The position numbers and the translations under genes are program-made. A stretch of DNA of 64,000 nucleotides, from assembly GCA_963703045.1 (NCBI GenBank), contig OY969782.1, forward strand, positions 372,001 to 436,000, in the 5' to 3' direction. Position 1 is the stretch's first letter, and each line of letters starts with the position of its first letter. Below the pieces are notes generated by a model, which saw nothing but the letters and a program-made list of their open reading frames with translations, was not told the DNA's origin and did no database searches. Source of the DNA: Miltoncostaea sp963703045 (GTDB lineage: Bacteria; Actinomycetota; Thermoleophilia; Miltoncostaeales; Miltoncostaeaceae). Below, in pieces: positions 1-8,909 of this stretch.

Positions 1-1
1 G

Positions 2-424
<423 letters not shown>

Positions 425-459
425 CGCCCGCCCGTCCCGGCGGCGGCTCGGAGGCGGGG

Positions 460-1302
460 ATGGCGAAGAAGGCGAAGGCATCCGGCGATCCCGCGGCGGA
501 CGGCCGCGCGCCGGCGACGCGGCCGCGCCTGGCGAAGGCGCTCTACGAGAGCGAGCTCGCCCGGCTGCAGGTCGAGCTGGTGAAGATGCACGAGTGGGTC
601 AAGCACGAGGGCCTGAAGGTGCTCGTGATCTTCGAGGGGCGCGACGCCGCCGGCAAGGGCGGCGTGATCAAGCGCATCACCGAGTCGCTGTCGCCGCGCA
701 TCTGCCGCGTGGTCGCCCTGAGCGCCCCGACCGAGCGCGAGCGCCACCAGTGGTACTTCCAGCGGTACGCCGCCCACCTGCCCTCGGCGGGCGAGATGGT
801 GCTGTTCGACCGCTCCTGGTACAACCGCGCCGGCGTCGAGCGGGTGATGGGCTTCTGCAGCGAGGAGGAGTACCGGGAGTTCCTGCGCAGCTGCCCGGAC
901 TTCGAGCGCATGCTCATCCGGTCGGGGATCCTGCTGGTCAAGTACTGGTTCTCGGTCAGCGACGCCGAGCAGGAGCGGCGGTTCCAGGACCGCATCGACG
1001 ACCCCACCAAGCGCTGGAAGCTGAGCCCGATGGACCTCAGGTCGCGCGAGAACTGGATCGACTACTCGGTGGCCAAGGACGCCATGTTCGCCCACACCGA
1101 CACGAAGCAGGCGCCCTGGTACGTGGTCGAGGCCGACGACAAGCGCCGGGCGCGCATCAACTGCATCTCGCACCTGCTGAGCAAGGTGCCCTACCAGGAC
1201 CTCACCCCCGAGGCGATCTCGCTGCCGCCCCGCCAGGACGGGCGCTCCTACGTACGTCCGCCGATGTCCGACCAGACGTTCGTGCCCGACGTCCTGCCCT
1301 GA
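460..1302 (+). CDS. ppk2: Polyphosphate kinase 2 family protein
   Basis: A 280-residue PPK2-type kinase that moves phosphate between polyphosphate and nucleotides in the cytoplasm. Walker A is G60-RDAAGKGG and the Walker B/catalytic block is FDRSWYNRAGVE around residues 116-127; the lid-like segment RSRENWIDYSVAKD lies near 200. Length fits the one-domain class I PPK2 enzymes. The ATG follows GGAGG about 7 nt upstream, 35 bp after cysK, so the two may be co-transcribed. The preferred direction (NTP synthesis or polyphosphate synthesis) cannot be read from sequence. The first 20 residues are a low-complexity Lys/Ala-rich tail. Confidence 0.95.
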   Translation: MAKKAKASGDPAADGRAPATRPRLAKALYESELARLQVELVKMHEWVKHEGLKVLVIFEGRDAAGKGGVIKRITESLSPRICRVVALSAPTERERHQWYFQRYAAHLPSAGEMVLFDRSWYNRAGVERVMGFCSEEEYREFLRSCPDFERMLIRSGILLVKYWFSVSDAEQERRFQDRIDDPTKRWKLSPMDLRSRENWIDYSVAKDAMFAHTDTKQAPWYVVEADDKRRARINCISHLLSKVPYQDLTPEAISLPPRQDGRSYVRPPMSDQTFVPDVLP

Positions 1303-1308
1303 CGTCGC

Positions 1309-1995
1309 TCAGGCCCGGCGGATCACGAGGGTGCGGCGCGTGCCGCGCTCCCGGAAGCCCAGCGCGGCGAGGAACGCCTGGCCGGGCGTGTCGGTCTCGA
1401 CCAGCGCGGCGAGATGGGTGCCGCGGGCCTCGCGCACCTGTCGGGCGAGGTCGGTCACCAGCATGTGCCCGAGGCCACGGCGACGCGCGTCGGGGACCAC
1501 GCCCATCCAGTTGATCCAGCCCTCGGGGACCATCGCCTGGGCGAACCCGAGCATGTCGCGCTCGTCGCGGACGATGCTGAAGGCGTCGAACCCCTCGGCC
1601 TGCTCGTAGCCGGTGGGCTGACCCATCTCCTCGAACGCCGCGAGGCCGGCCATCGCCATCGCCTCGGCGGCCGTGAAGGCCTCGGACCAGTCGTTGCGGT
1701 AGGGCTCGACGCTCACGCCCGGCACGAAGGGCGGGCGCGGCAGGCCCTCGACCGCCCGCGCCATGACCGCGACACGGGCGTAGGCCTCGAACCCCTCGGC
1801 GGCGAGCATGGGGGCGAGGGGGTCCCCGTCCGGGATCTCCGCGTCCCAGGGGGGGTCGCCGAGCCTCCCGAGCAACTCGCGCAGGGGCTCGGGGCCGTCG
1901 GCGCGCAACCCCTCGAGACGGAGGGCGCGGGCCGTCGGCGACGGGCCTGGCTGACACGAGGCCCCGGCGACGGCGACGCTACTCGAGGTAGGCAT
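1309..1995 (-). CDS. GNAT-family N-acetyltransferase
   Basis: A 228-residue protein whose C-terminal half has the GNAT fold signature: WMGVVPDARRRGLGHMLV holds the acetyl-CoA pyrophosphate-binding RxxGxG loop (about residues 165-182), followed by AFLAALGFRERGTR, the typical last strand. The N-terminal half is less conserved and may set substrate choice, which I cannot name. Its start overlaps the 3' end of the NIL-domain gene by 17 bp, so the two are probably translated from one message. It converges on ppk2 with only 6 bp between stop codons. Confidence 0.85.
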   Translation of the reverse strand: MPTSSSVAVAGASCQPGPSPTARALRLEGLRADGPEPLRELLGRLGDPPWDAEIPDGDPLAPMLAAEGFEAYARVAVMARAVEGLPRPPFVPGVSVEPYRNDWSEAFTAAEAMAMAGLAAFEEMGQPTGYEQAEGFDAFSIVRDERDMLGFAQAMVPEGWINWMGVVPDARRRGLGHMLVTDLARQVREARGTHLAALVETDTPGQAFLAALGFRERGTRRTLVIRRA

Positions 1996-2215
1996 CCAGG
2001 TCGTCGACGCGCACCCCGAGGCCCTCGAGGTGGCGGCGTGCCTCGCCGAGCCGCTGCTCGGTCCCGGTGACCTCCATCACGATCCAGCCGGTCGTCTCGC
2101 GCACGTCGGCGCGCCGGATGTTCGTGACCACGTCGAAGCGCTTGCCGAGCGTGTAGACGATCGGCTCCTGTATGAGCTGCTCCGGGAAGGTCAGCTTCAG
2201 TCTCCGGCGGGCCAG
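1979..2215 (-). CDS. NIL-domain protein with a CTG start codon
   Basis: A 78-residue single-domain protein: a basic start (ARRRLKLTFP), then a NIL domain with GKRFDVVTNIRRADVRE and TGWIVMEVTG. NIL domains are ferredoxin-like folds found at the C-terminus of methionine ABC-transporter ATPases and as stand-alone proteins near sulfur-metabolism genes; here it sits divergent to cysE. No ATG, GTG or TTG exists in frame between the upstream stop and the domain. The CTG at 2213-2215 has AGGAG placed 8 nt before it and gives the N-terminus expected for homologues, so a CTG start is the best reading. Confidence 0.8.
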   Translation of the reverse strand: MARRRLKLTFPEQLIQEPIVYTLGKRFDVVTNIRRADVRETTGWIVMEVTGTEQRLGEARRHLEGLGVRVDDLDAYLE

Positions 2216-2241
2216 TCGGGCGTCTCCTGACGAGGGGGACC

Positions 2242-2247
2242 TATACT
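2242..2247 (+). promoter_or_regulatory. -10 element of cysE, leaderless
   Basis: TATACT ends 7 nt before the cysE ATG and there is no Shine-Dalgarno sequence. Transcription would start at or next to the start codon. No convincing -35 hexamer is visible. Confidence 0.65.
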
Positions 2248-2254
2248 AGCCCGC

Positions 2255-3043
2255 ATGTCACGGCGCTCGCTGGTCGGGTGGCTCTCCGGCGCGAAGCGCT
2301 CGTTCCAGCGCGACATCGAGGTCGCTCGCGAGCGCGATCCGGCGGCCACCTCCCTCACGGAGATCCTCCTCTGCTACCCCGGCCTCCACGCCGTGTGGCT
2401 GCACCGGGGGGCCCACGCCCTGTACGGGCGGGGCATGCGGACGCCGGCGCGGATCGTGAGCCAGGCCTCGCGCTTCCTGACGGGCATCGAGATCCACCCG
2501 GGCGCGCGCATCGGCCCCGGCTTCTTCATCGATCACGGCATGGGCGTCGTCATCGGCGAGACGACCGAGATCGGCGAGGACGTCACCATCTACCAGGGCG
2601 TGACCCTCGGGGGCACCGGCAAGGACGTCGGCAAGCGCCACCCCACGGTGCAGGCCGGCGTCATCGTCGGCACGGGCGCGAGCGTGCTCGGCCCGGTGGT
2701 CGTCGGCGAGGGCGCCAAGGTGGGTGCGGGCTCCATCGTGATCAAGGACGTCCCGCCGAACTCGACCGTCGTCGGCAACCCGGGACGCGCGGTGATCGTC
2801 GACGGGCAGAAGGTGCCCCGCGACGTGCACCACCCCGACATCGAGCACACCCGGCTGCCCGACCCGGTCGCCGAGGCGATGGCCTGCCTCGTGCGCCGCG
2901 TCACCGAGCTCGAGCGCGATCTGGCCGACGTCAGCGCCGGCCGTCCGATGGCGCGCCGCTCCCACGACGACGGGGACTGCCTGCCGACGGCCCAGGAGGA
3001 GATCTCGACCATCCTGGGGCTCAACCCCGGAGCCGGTATCTGA
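2255..3043 (+). CDS. cysE: Serine O-acetyltransferase
   Basis: A 262-residue CysE, which makes O-acetylserine from serine and acetyl-CoA for CysK. The N-terminal helical part contains the RDP motif region, and from about residue 75 a left-handed beta-helix begins (GIEIHPGARIGPGFFIDHG, then VIGETTEIGEDVTIYQGVTLGG). The catalytic histidines are visible in IHPGA and IDHG, and NPGR marks the end of the helix. A 70-residue C-terminal tail beyond the usual length is acidic and poorly conserved. Its mRNA appears leaderless. It is divergent from the NIL-domain gene. Confidence 0.96.
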   Translation: MSRRSLVGWLSGAKRSFQRDIEVARERDPAATSLTEILLCYPGLHAVWLHRGAHALYGRGMRTPARIVSQASRFLTGIEIHPGARIGPGFFIDHGMGVVIGETTEIGEDVTIYQGVTLGGTGKDVGKRHPTVQAGVIVGTGASVLGPVVVGEGAKVGAGSIVIKDVPPNSTVVGNPGRAVIVDGQKVPRDVHHPDIEHTRLPDPVAEAMACLVRRVTELERDLADVSAGRPMARRSHDDGDCLPTAQEEISTILGLNPGAGI

Positions 3044-3056
3044 GGTGCGCGGATCG

Positions 3057-3084
3057 GGGCGCCGGCGCGGCGCGCCCGGCGCCC
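3057..3084. terminator. Hairpin between convergent cysE and SDR gene
   Basis: Arms GGGCGCCGG and CCGGCGCCC pair perfectly over 9 bp around a GC-rich loop. There is no T-tract, as usual at this GC content. It could serve both strands. Confidence 0.5.
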
Positions 3085-3103
3085 GCTCAGTCGCGCGGGC
3101 GGC

Positions 3104-3913
3104 TCACCCCGCGTCGGGCGGGTAGAGGGTCATGCCGCCGTCGACGACCAGGGTCGCCCCGGTGACGTAGGACGCCTGGTCCGACGCCAGCCACGCGGTG
3201 GCGCGGGCGACCTCCTCGGTGCGGCCCATCCGCGACATCGGGATCTGCGCCTCGACGGCCTCGCGCTGCTCCGGATCGTCGAGGATCTCCTGGTTGATCG
3301 GGGTCGCGATCGCCCCGGGCGCGACGGCGACGACCCGGATGCCGTGCGGGGCGAGCTCCTTCGCGATCGACTCGAGGAACAGCCGCTGCCCGCCCTTCGA
3401 GGCGGCGTAGTGGGAGTACCCGGTCCAGGGCATGCGGTCGTGGACGCTCGTCACCCCGAGCAGCACCCCGCCGCGGCCGCGCTCGATCATCTGCCGTGCG
3501 CCCTCGCGGCAGCACAGGAACGTGCCGGTGAGGTTGGTGTCGATGACGTCGCGCCAGTCCTCGAGCGACATGTCGACGAGCGGACGCTCGGCCTCGCGCC
3601 CGGCGTTGGCCACCACGAGATCGACGGCGCCGAGCTCGGTGCGCGCCCGTGCGAAGGCCTCGCGCACCTCCTGCTCGCTCGTGACGTCCATCCGCACGGG
3701 CACCGCCCGGCGGCCCAGCGCCACGAGCGCCTCGGCCATCCGGTTCGCCGTGTCGGGATCGCTGAGGTAGCCGATCGCGAGGCCCGCGCCGTGCGCGGCC
3801 AGCTCGAGGGCGATGCCGTGCCCGATGCCCGACGTCGCCCCGCTCACGATCGCCGTGCGGCCCTCGAGCAACCGGGCGTCTGGCGGGTGCAGGGTGATCG
3901 CGGGCTCGGTCAT
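3104..3913 (-). CDS. SDR-family oxidoreductase
   Basis: A 269-residue classical short-chain dehydrogenase/reductase. The nucleotide-binding loop is SGATSGIGHG (about residues 24-33), NAG follows near residue 98, and the catalytic Ser and Tyr-x3-Lys are in TSVHDRMPWTGYSHYAASKGG. The end VTGATLVVDGGMTLYP is typical of glucose/3-oxoacyl-type SDRs. The ATG at 3913 was chosen because MTEP starts about 20 residues before the Rossmann strand; the open frame extends further but has no family match. Substrate unknown. It is divergent from pcrA, 55 bp away. Confidence 0.88.
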   Translation of the reverse strand: MTEPAITLHPPDARLLEGRTAIVSGATSGIGHGIALELAAHGAGLAIGYLSDPDTANRMAEALVALGRRAVPVRMDVTSEQEVREAFARARTELGAVDLVVANAGREAERPLVDMSLEDWRDVIDTNLTGTFLCCREGARQMIERGRGGVLLGVTSVHDRMPWTGYSHYAASKGGQRLFLESIAKELAPHGIRVVAVAPGAIATPINQEILDDPEQREAVEAQIPMSRMGRTEEVARATAWLASDQASYVTGATLVVDGGMTLYPPDAG

Positions 3914-3955
3914 GGCGGCAGACGTTACCCGAGCCGGGTCGTCGACGACCTCCGG

Positions 3956-3961
3956 TAGGAT
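3956..3961 (+). promoter_or_regulatory. -10 element of pcrA, leaderless
   Basis: TAGGAT followed by CACGGTG and then GTG. The start codon falls where transcription should begin, and no ribosome binding site precedes it. Confidence 0.6.
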
Positions 3962-3968
3962 CACGGTG

Positions 3969-6140
3969 GTGTCCGACCTGCTCGCCGGCCTCAATCCTCC
4001 GCAGCGTGAGGCCGTCCTCCACGGGGATGGGCCGCTCCTCGTGCTGGCCGGCGCGGGCAGCGGCAAGACCCGCGTGCTCACCCACCGCGTCGCACGGCTG
4101 ATCGGCGAGGCGGGGGTCCCGCCCCACGCCGTCCTCGCCATCACCTTCACCAACAAGGCGGCGGGGGAGATGCGGGAGCGCATCGGCCACCTGGTCGGCC
4201 CCGAGGCCCGGTCGATCTGGGCCTCGACGTTCCACTCGGCGTGCGTGCGCATCCTGCGCCGCGAGGCGCCCGCGGCGGGTTACGCCCGCGACTTCTCGAT
4301 CTACGACGCCGACGACCAGGTGCGCCTGATCCGCCGGTGCCTGGTCGAGGAGGACATCGACCCCAAGCGCACCCCGCCACGGGCCGTGCAGGCCCGGATC
4401 TCGGACGCCAAGAGCCTGCTGCAGGGCCCCGACGAGATGGCCGCGCTGTCGGGATCCTTCAACGACGAGATCGTCGCGCGCGTCTACCGCCGGTACGCCG
4501 ACGCCCTGCGGGCGAACGGGGCCATGGACTTCGACGACCTGCTGATGGTGACGGCACAGTTGATGGAGGGCGACCCGGCCGTCCGGGCGCGCTGGCAGAC
4601 CCGCTTCGCGCACGTGCTGGTCGACGAGTACCAGGACACCAACCACGCCCAGTACCGCCTCGTGCGCGCCCTCGCCGAGCCCCAGCGCAACGTCGTGGCC
4701 GTGGGCGACGACGACCAGGGCATCTACTCGTGGCGCGGAGCCGACGTCCGCAACATCCTCGACTTCGAGCGGGACTACCCCGACACGCACGTCGTGGCGC
4801 TCGAGCAGAACTACCGCTCGACGGGCACGATCCTGCGCGCCGCCAACGCGGTGGTCGAGCGCAACCCCCACCGCCACCCCAAGCGCCTCTGGACCGACCT
4901 CGGCGACGGCGAGCCCATCCGGGTCGTCACCTGCCGCGACGAGCACGAGGAGGCGCGCACGGTCGCCGGCGAGATCGACCGCACGCTGGCGCGGGGCGGC
5001 AGCCTGTCCGATGTCGCGGTCTTCTACCGCACCAACGCGCAGAGCCGCTCGATCGAGGACCAGCTCGTGCGGCGCGCGGTCGCGTACACCGTCGTCGGGG
5101 GGCCGCGCTTCTACGAGCGCGCCGAGGTGCGCGACCTGCTCTCGTACCTGCGCGTCGTCGCCAACCCGCTCGACGGCGTCAGCCTCGCCCGCATGCTCGG
5201 GGCGCCCAAGCGCGGCCTCGGTCCGGGGTGCGTGGCGCGGCTGGAGGCCTTCGCCACCGCCCACGCGCTGCCCCTCTCCGACGCCCTCATGCGCCCGGAC
5301 GAGGTGGCCGGTCTGCAGCCCTCCCAGCGGTCGACGGTCGCCGCCACCGGATCGCTGGTCGCCGACATCCGCCAGCGGGCCGCCGCCGGGGCCCCGCTCG
5401 AGCGCATCCTCGAGGAGGTGCTCGACCGCTCGGGGCTGCGCGAGGCGCTCGCCCGCGAGGGCACCTTCGAGGCCCAGGGCCGCCTCGAGAACCTGGAGGA
5501 GATGGTGCGGGTCGCCGCCGAGTACGCGGCATCGACCGAGGACGCCGACCTCGCCGGCTTCCTGGAGGGGATCGCCCTGCAGGCCGACGCCGACCTGGTC
5601 GACGACTCCGGCGGCTCGGTGACCCTCATGACCATCCACAACGCCAAGGGCCTCGAGTTCGACACGGTGGTCATCACCGGGCTCGAGGAGGGGCTCTTCC
5701 CGCACGCCCGCTCGGACACGCCCGAGACGCTGGAGGAGGAGCGCCGTCTCTTCTACGTCGGCCTGACCCGCGCGCGGCGTCATCTCACGCTGACCCACGC
5801 CGAGAGCCGCGCCCTGCACGGCGGCCGCGAGTACCGGCTGCCCTCGCGCTTCGTCGGCGAGCTGCCCGCCGACGCCATCACCGAGCCCCAGGGCGCGCGC
5901 CGTGCGCGGTCGTCGCCGGCCGGTGGCTGGAGCTCGGCGTCGCGGGGATCGGCGGCGCATGCGACGGTCGCCGCCCGGGCGTCGCTCGCCACCGGCGACT
6001 CGGTGCTGCACGCGACGTTCGGAGAGGGTGTGGTGACCGGGATCGAGGGCGGCGGCGACCTGGTGCGCGTCCGGTTCGCACAGGACGGAGCGGAGCGCCG
6101 GCTGATGGCCGGTGCGGCGCCCATGAGGAAGGTGGACTGA
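3969..6140 (+). CDS. pcrA: UvrD/PcrA-family DNA helicase
   Basis: A superfamily 1A 3'-5' helicase of 723 residues that unwinds DNA in repair and replication. All core motifs are present: Walker A GAGSGKTR near residue 30, TFTNKAAGEM, Walker B VDEYQDTN, GDDDQGIYSWRGAD, QNYRST, TIHNAKGLEFDTVV and VGLTRAR. The C-terminus ends in a small domain (LHATFGEGVVTGIEGGG) like the PcrA Tudor-type domain that binds RNA polymerase. GTG at 3969 (or 3966) fits a leaderless start; the longer open frame has no homology. folD begins directly after the stop codon, so this is the first gene of an operon. Confidence 0.94.
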   Translation: MSDLLAGLNPPQREAVLHGDGPLLVLAGAGSGKTRVLTHRVARLIGEAGVPPHAVLAITFTNKAAGEMRERIGHLVGPEARSIWASTFHSACVRILRREAPAAGYARDFSIYDADDQVRLIRRCLVEEDIDPKRTPPRAVQARISDAKSLLQGPDEMAALSGSFNDEIVARVYRRYADALRANGAMDFDDLLMVTAQLMEGDPAVRARWQTRFAHVLVDEYQDTNHAQYRLVRALAEPQRNVVAVGDDDQGIYSWRGADVRNILDFERDYPDTHVVALEQNYRSTGTILRAANAVVERNPHRHPKRLWTDLGDGEPIRVVTCRDEHEEARTVAGEIDRTLARGGSLSDVAVFYRTNAQSRSIEDQLVRRAVAYTVVGGPRFYERAEVRDLLSYLRVVANPLDGVSLARMLGAPKRGLGPGCVARLEAFATAHALPLSDALMRPDEVAGLQPSQRSTVAATGSLVADIRQRAAAGAPLERILEEVLDRSGLREALAREGTFEAQGRLENLEEMVRVAAEYAASTEDADLAGFLEGIALQADADLVDDSGGSVTLMTIHNAKGLEFDTVVITGLEEGLFPHARSDTPETLEEERRLFYVGLTRARRHLTLTHAESRALHGGREYRLPSRFVGELPADAITEPQGARRARSSPAGGWSSASRGSAAHATVAARASLATGDSVLHATFGEGVVTGIEGGGDLVRVRFAQDGAERRLMAGAAPMRKVD

Positions 6141-7016
6141 ATGGCGGCGACGATCATCGACGGCAAGGCGGCGGCGGCGGAGCTGCGCGCCCGCGTCGGG
6201 CAGGGAAGCGAGGCCTTCCGGGCCCGCCACGGCCGGCCCCCGGGGCTGGTCGGCATCCAGGTCGGCGACGATCCGGCCTCGGAGCTCTACCAGGCGGGCA
6301 AGGCGCGCGCGGCCGAGGAGGCGGGGATGATCTCCCGCCGCGTCGTGCTCGGCGCCGACACCACCCAGGCCGAGCTCGACGCCATCATCGACGAGCTCAA
6401 CGCCGACGACGCGGTCGACGGCATGCTGGTGCAGCTCCCGGTGCCCGATCAGCTGTCGGAGGTCCTGATCGCGAACCGCATCCACCCCGACAAGGACGTG
6501 GACGGCTTCGCGCCGATCAACCTCGGCCGCCTCGTGCGCGGCGAGCCCGGCGCCCTCCCCTGCACGCCCGCGGGCGTGATGTGGCTGCTCGACCGGGCGG
6601 GGGTGGAGATCGAGGGGGCCCACGCGGTCGTGGTCGGCCGCAGCCTGATCGTCGGCAAGCCGATGGCCCTCCTGCTGACCGCGCGCAGCGCGACGGTCAC
6701 CGTGGCGCACTCGCGCACGCGGGACCTCCCCGCACTCTGTCGCTCGGCGGATATCCTCGTGGCCGCGGTCGGCCGTCCGGAGATGATCCGGGGCGACTGG
6801 ATCAAGCCGGGGGCAGCGGTCATCGACGTCGGGATCAACCGCACCGACGCCGGGCTGCGCGGGGACGTGGCGGGCGACGAGGCGGCCGAGGTCGCCGGGT
6901 GGCTCACCCCGGTCCCCGGCGGCGTGGGGCCCATGACCATCGCCTATCTGCTGGCCAACACACTCGACGCGGCCCGACGCAGGGTCGGCGAGCACATCGA
7001 TACGGGAGACGAGTGA
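6141..7016 (+). CDS. folD: Bifunctional methylene-THF dehydrogenase/cyclohydrolase
   Basis: FolD interconverts methylene-, methenyl- and formyl-tetrahydrofolate using NADP. The 291-residue length is standard. The catalytic Tyr50-x3-Lys54 (YQAGK) is present although the flanking residues differ from the usual YVRNK. DGMLVQLPVP near 95, GRSLIVGKP near 165 and PVPGGVGPMT near 260 are all intact. The ATG abuts the pcrA stop (TGAATG), which suggests translational coupling. Confidence 0.96.
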   Translation: MAATIIDGKAAAAELRARVGQGSEAFRARHGRPPGLVGIQVGDDPASELYQAGKARAAEEAGMISRRVVLGADTTQAELDAIIDELNADDAVDGMLVQLPVPDQLSEVLIANRIHPDKDVDGFAPINLGRLVRGEPGALPCTPAGVMWLLDRAGVEIEGAHAVVVGRSLIVGKPMALLLTARSATVTVAHSRTRDLPALCRSADILVAAVGRPEMIRGDWIKPGAAVIDVGINRTDAGLRGDVAGDEAAEVAGWLTPVPGGVGPMTIAYLLANTLDAARRRVGEHIDTGDE

Positions 7017-7020
7017 CCTG

Positions 7021-7698
7021 ATGAGAATCGCGATCTTCGGCGGCACGGGCGACCTCGGTCGCGGCCTCGCCATCAACTTCGCGGCCGCCGGCCACGAGAT
7101 CCTGGTCGGGTCGCGCAGCCAGGAGCGCGCCGACCAGGCCGCCGCGACGCTGGCGGAGGCGCTCCCGTCGGGCACCTTCACCCCGCTGGAGAACGTGGCC
7201 GCCGCCGAGCAGGGCGAGATGGCCGTGGTCTCGATTCCCTGGGAGGGCATCGAGGGGACCATCCCGCCGATGGCCGACGCGCTCGCCGGCAAGGTCCTCA
7301 TCTCGGTGGTCAACGCCCTCAGGTTCGGCAAGAGCGGGGCCATCGCGGAGCAGGGCGAGGCTCTCGGCGCGGCGTCCTGCGCCCACCGCATCCAGGACCT
7401 CGCGCCCGAGGCGAAGGTCGTCGTGGCGTACAACAACCTGCCCGCCGCCGGTCTCCAGGCCCAGCACCACCTCGGCGCGGACGTGCTCGTCTGCGGCAAG
7501 TCGCGCGAGGCGCGCGAGAAGGTCATCGAGCTGACCGGCGCGATCCCCGGCACCCGCGCCCTCGACGCCGGGCCGCTGGCGAACGCCCTCATCCTCGAGG
7601 GGATGACGGCCGTCATCATCAACCTGAACAAGCGCTACGGCGGCGAGGCCAGCCTCTCCATCTCCGGTCTCGAGAACGCCCCGGAGCGCCCCGCCTGA
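7021..7698 (+). CDS. npdG: NADPH:F420 oxidoreductase
   Basis: A 225-residue Rossmann protein of the NpdG family, which exchanges hydride between NADPH and coenzyme F420. The first strand and loop IFGGTGDLGRGLA and the segment GSRSQERA (NADP 2'-phosphate recognition) are typical, as are VVNALRFGKSG and VAYNNLPAAGLQ. It implies that the organism makes F420. It lies 4 bp after folD and closes the operon. An LLM-class oxidoreductase at 24.4 kb is a possible F420 user. Confidence 0.9.
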   Translation: MRIAIFGGTGDLGRGLAINFAAAGHEILVGSRSQERADQAAATLAEALPSGTFTPLENVAAAEQGEMAVVSIPWEGIEGTIPPMADALAGKVLISVVNALRFGKSGAIAEQGEALGAASCAHRIQDLAPEAKVVVAYNNLPAAGLQAQHHLGADVLVCGKSREAREKVIELTGAIPGTRALDAGPLANALILEGMTAVIINLNKRYGGEASLSISGLENAPERPA

Positions 7699-7704
7699 CC
7701 CCGT

Positions 7705-7738
7705 CCGTGCCCGCGCGCCGACCGGCGCGCGGGCACGG
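7705..7738. terminator. Strong hairpin between convergent genes
   Basis: A perfect 15-bp stem with a 4-nt loop: CCGTGCCCGCGCGCC paired with its complement at 7724-7738. It lies just after npdG and before the end of the gene on the opposite strand, so it may end transcription from both sides. Confidence 0.75.
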
Positions 7739-7759
7739 CGCCGGTCGACGGCGATGCGG

Positions 7760-8287
7760 CTATCGGTCGGCGGGCTCCCGGAGCACGTCGTCGGCGATCG
7801 CCCGGATCCGCGCGAGGACCTGGGTGGCGCGCGCCAGATCGCGGCGCAGGCCGCGGACCTCGGCTTCGAGCGCGGTGACGCGCCGGCGCGCATCGACGAG
7901 CGCGGACCCCTCGGCGCCCGAGGCGCGCTCGCTGAGCAGCCAGCGGGCGAAGCCGGCCGCGATGTCGTCGGCGTCGTCCTCGTCGCCGAAGCGCCGCGCC
8001 GCCTGCTCGATGCTCGCCCCGGCCTCGACCAGGGGGAGCATCTCGGCGAACAGCCGCGGGCGGAGCTGCGGCGCCCCCGACCGCCGCGCGGCCGACGACG
8101 GCGCCGGGGGCTCGTCGTCATCCCCCGCCGCGCGGCGCCCCGCGTAGAAGGCGGAGGAGGTCGCCGCGACCGAGCGGTTCATCTCGGCCGCCACGCGGCG
8201 GATGGCCTCGGCCTGCGTCGCCACGCCCTCGTCGCGCATCAGCGCCTCGACGCGCTCGACGACCTGATGCGCCACCGTTGTCGTCAC
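7760..8287 (-). CDS. Hypothetical protein with C-terminal coiled coil
   Basis: A 175-residue soluble protein I do not recognise. The N-terminal 50 residues (AHQVVERVEALMRDEGVATQ, then EAIRRVAAEMNRSVAATSSAFY) look helical and could form a DNA-binding domain like those of KfrA-type proteins, but this is only a resemblance. A second helical block lies around residues 78-120, and the C-terminal 40 residues form heptads (ALEAEVRGLRRDLARATQVL) that predict a coiled coil. GTG start with GGAGGA 9 nt upstream. It stands alone between npdG and the nitroreductase. Confidence 0.55.
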   Translation of the reverse strand: MTTTVAHQVVERVEALMRDEGVATQAEAIRRVAAEMNRSVAATSSAFYAGRRAAGDDDEPPAPSSAARRSGAPQLRPRLFAEMLPLVEAGASIEQAARRFGDEDDADDIAAGFARWLLSERASGAEGSALVDARRRVTALEAEVRGLRRDLARATQVLARIRAIADDVLREPADR

Positions 8288-8338
8288 CGGTGCGGCTCCT
8301 CCGGGCGGGACGTCAACCGTAGCGCCGCGGGCGCTCCG

Positions 8339-8896
8339 TCACCACCCGCGCCACTGGGTCGCCTCCTCGGCGCGCCGACCGGGATCGTCGCGCGGGGGAG
8401 GCGGGGCGACGGGGCGGCCCAGGTAGACGAAGGCCACGATCGCCTCGTGGTCGCCCAGGCCGAGGGCCGAGCGCACCTCGGGCTCGTCGGCCATCGCCCC
8501 GGTCCGCCACATGGCGGCGAGCCCCCTCGCGTGCGCCGCGAGCAGGAGGTTCTGGACTCCGGCGGCCACGGCGTCGCGGTCCTCGCGCGCCTGCAGCGGG
8601 TCGTCGCCGGCGACGACCACGCACACGATCACCACCGGGGCGCGCTCGAGGCGGGCGGCCTCCTTGGAGAGGGCCTCCGCCGCGGCGTCGGGGCGGCGGC
8701 GCGCGATCGCCGCGGCGTGCGCCGCGCCCAGCTCTGCGCGCGCGTCGCCGGCGAGCACGACGAAGCGCCACGGGGCGGTCAGGTGGTGGTTGGGCGCGCA
8801 GACCGCGGCCTCGATCAGCTCCGCGACGACCTCGCGGGGCGGCGGCTCGGGCGCGACCCGTCCGACGCTGCGCCGACCGCGGATCGCCGCCAGCAC
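8339..8896 (-). CDS. Nitroreductase-family protein
   Basis: A 185-residue FMN-dependent nitroreductase-like protein. RGRRSVGRV at the N-terminus and APNHHLTAPWRFVVL (about residues 33-47) are the family FMN-binding segments; AAGVQNLLLAAHARGLAAMWRTG and the late YLGRP also match. Its natural substrate cannot be predicted. The GTG start is the only sensible one in frame. It lies 13 bp after the zincin gene on the same strand, so both probably share a transcript. Confidence 0.85.
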   Translation of the reverse strand: MLAAIRGRRSVGRVAPEPPPREVVAELIEAAVCAPNHHLTAPWRFVVLAGDARAELGAAHAAAIARRRPDAAAEALSKEAARLERAPVVIVCVVVAGDDPLQAREDRDAVAAGVQNLLLAAHARGLAAMWRTGAMADEPEVRSALGLGDHEAIVAFVYLGRPVAPPPPRDDPGRRAEEATQWRGW

Positions 8897-8909
8897 CTCG
8901 TCGCCCCGA

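Noticed and set aside
3087..7631. Open frames of up to 1,514 codons antisense to pcrA, folD and other genes
   Set aside because: At this GC content antisense frames stay open by chance. Their products are Arg/Gly/Pro-rich without motifs, while the sense genes have full domain matches.
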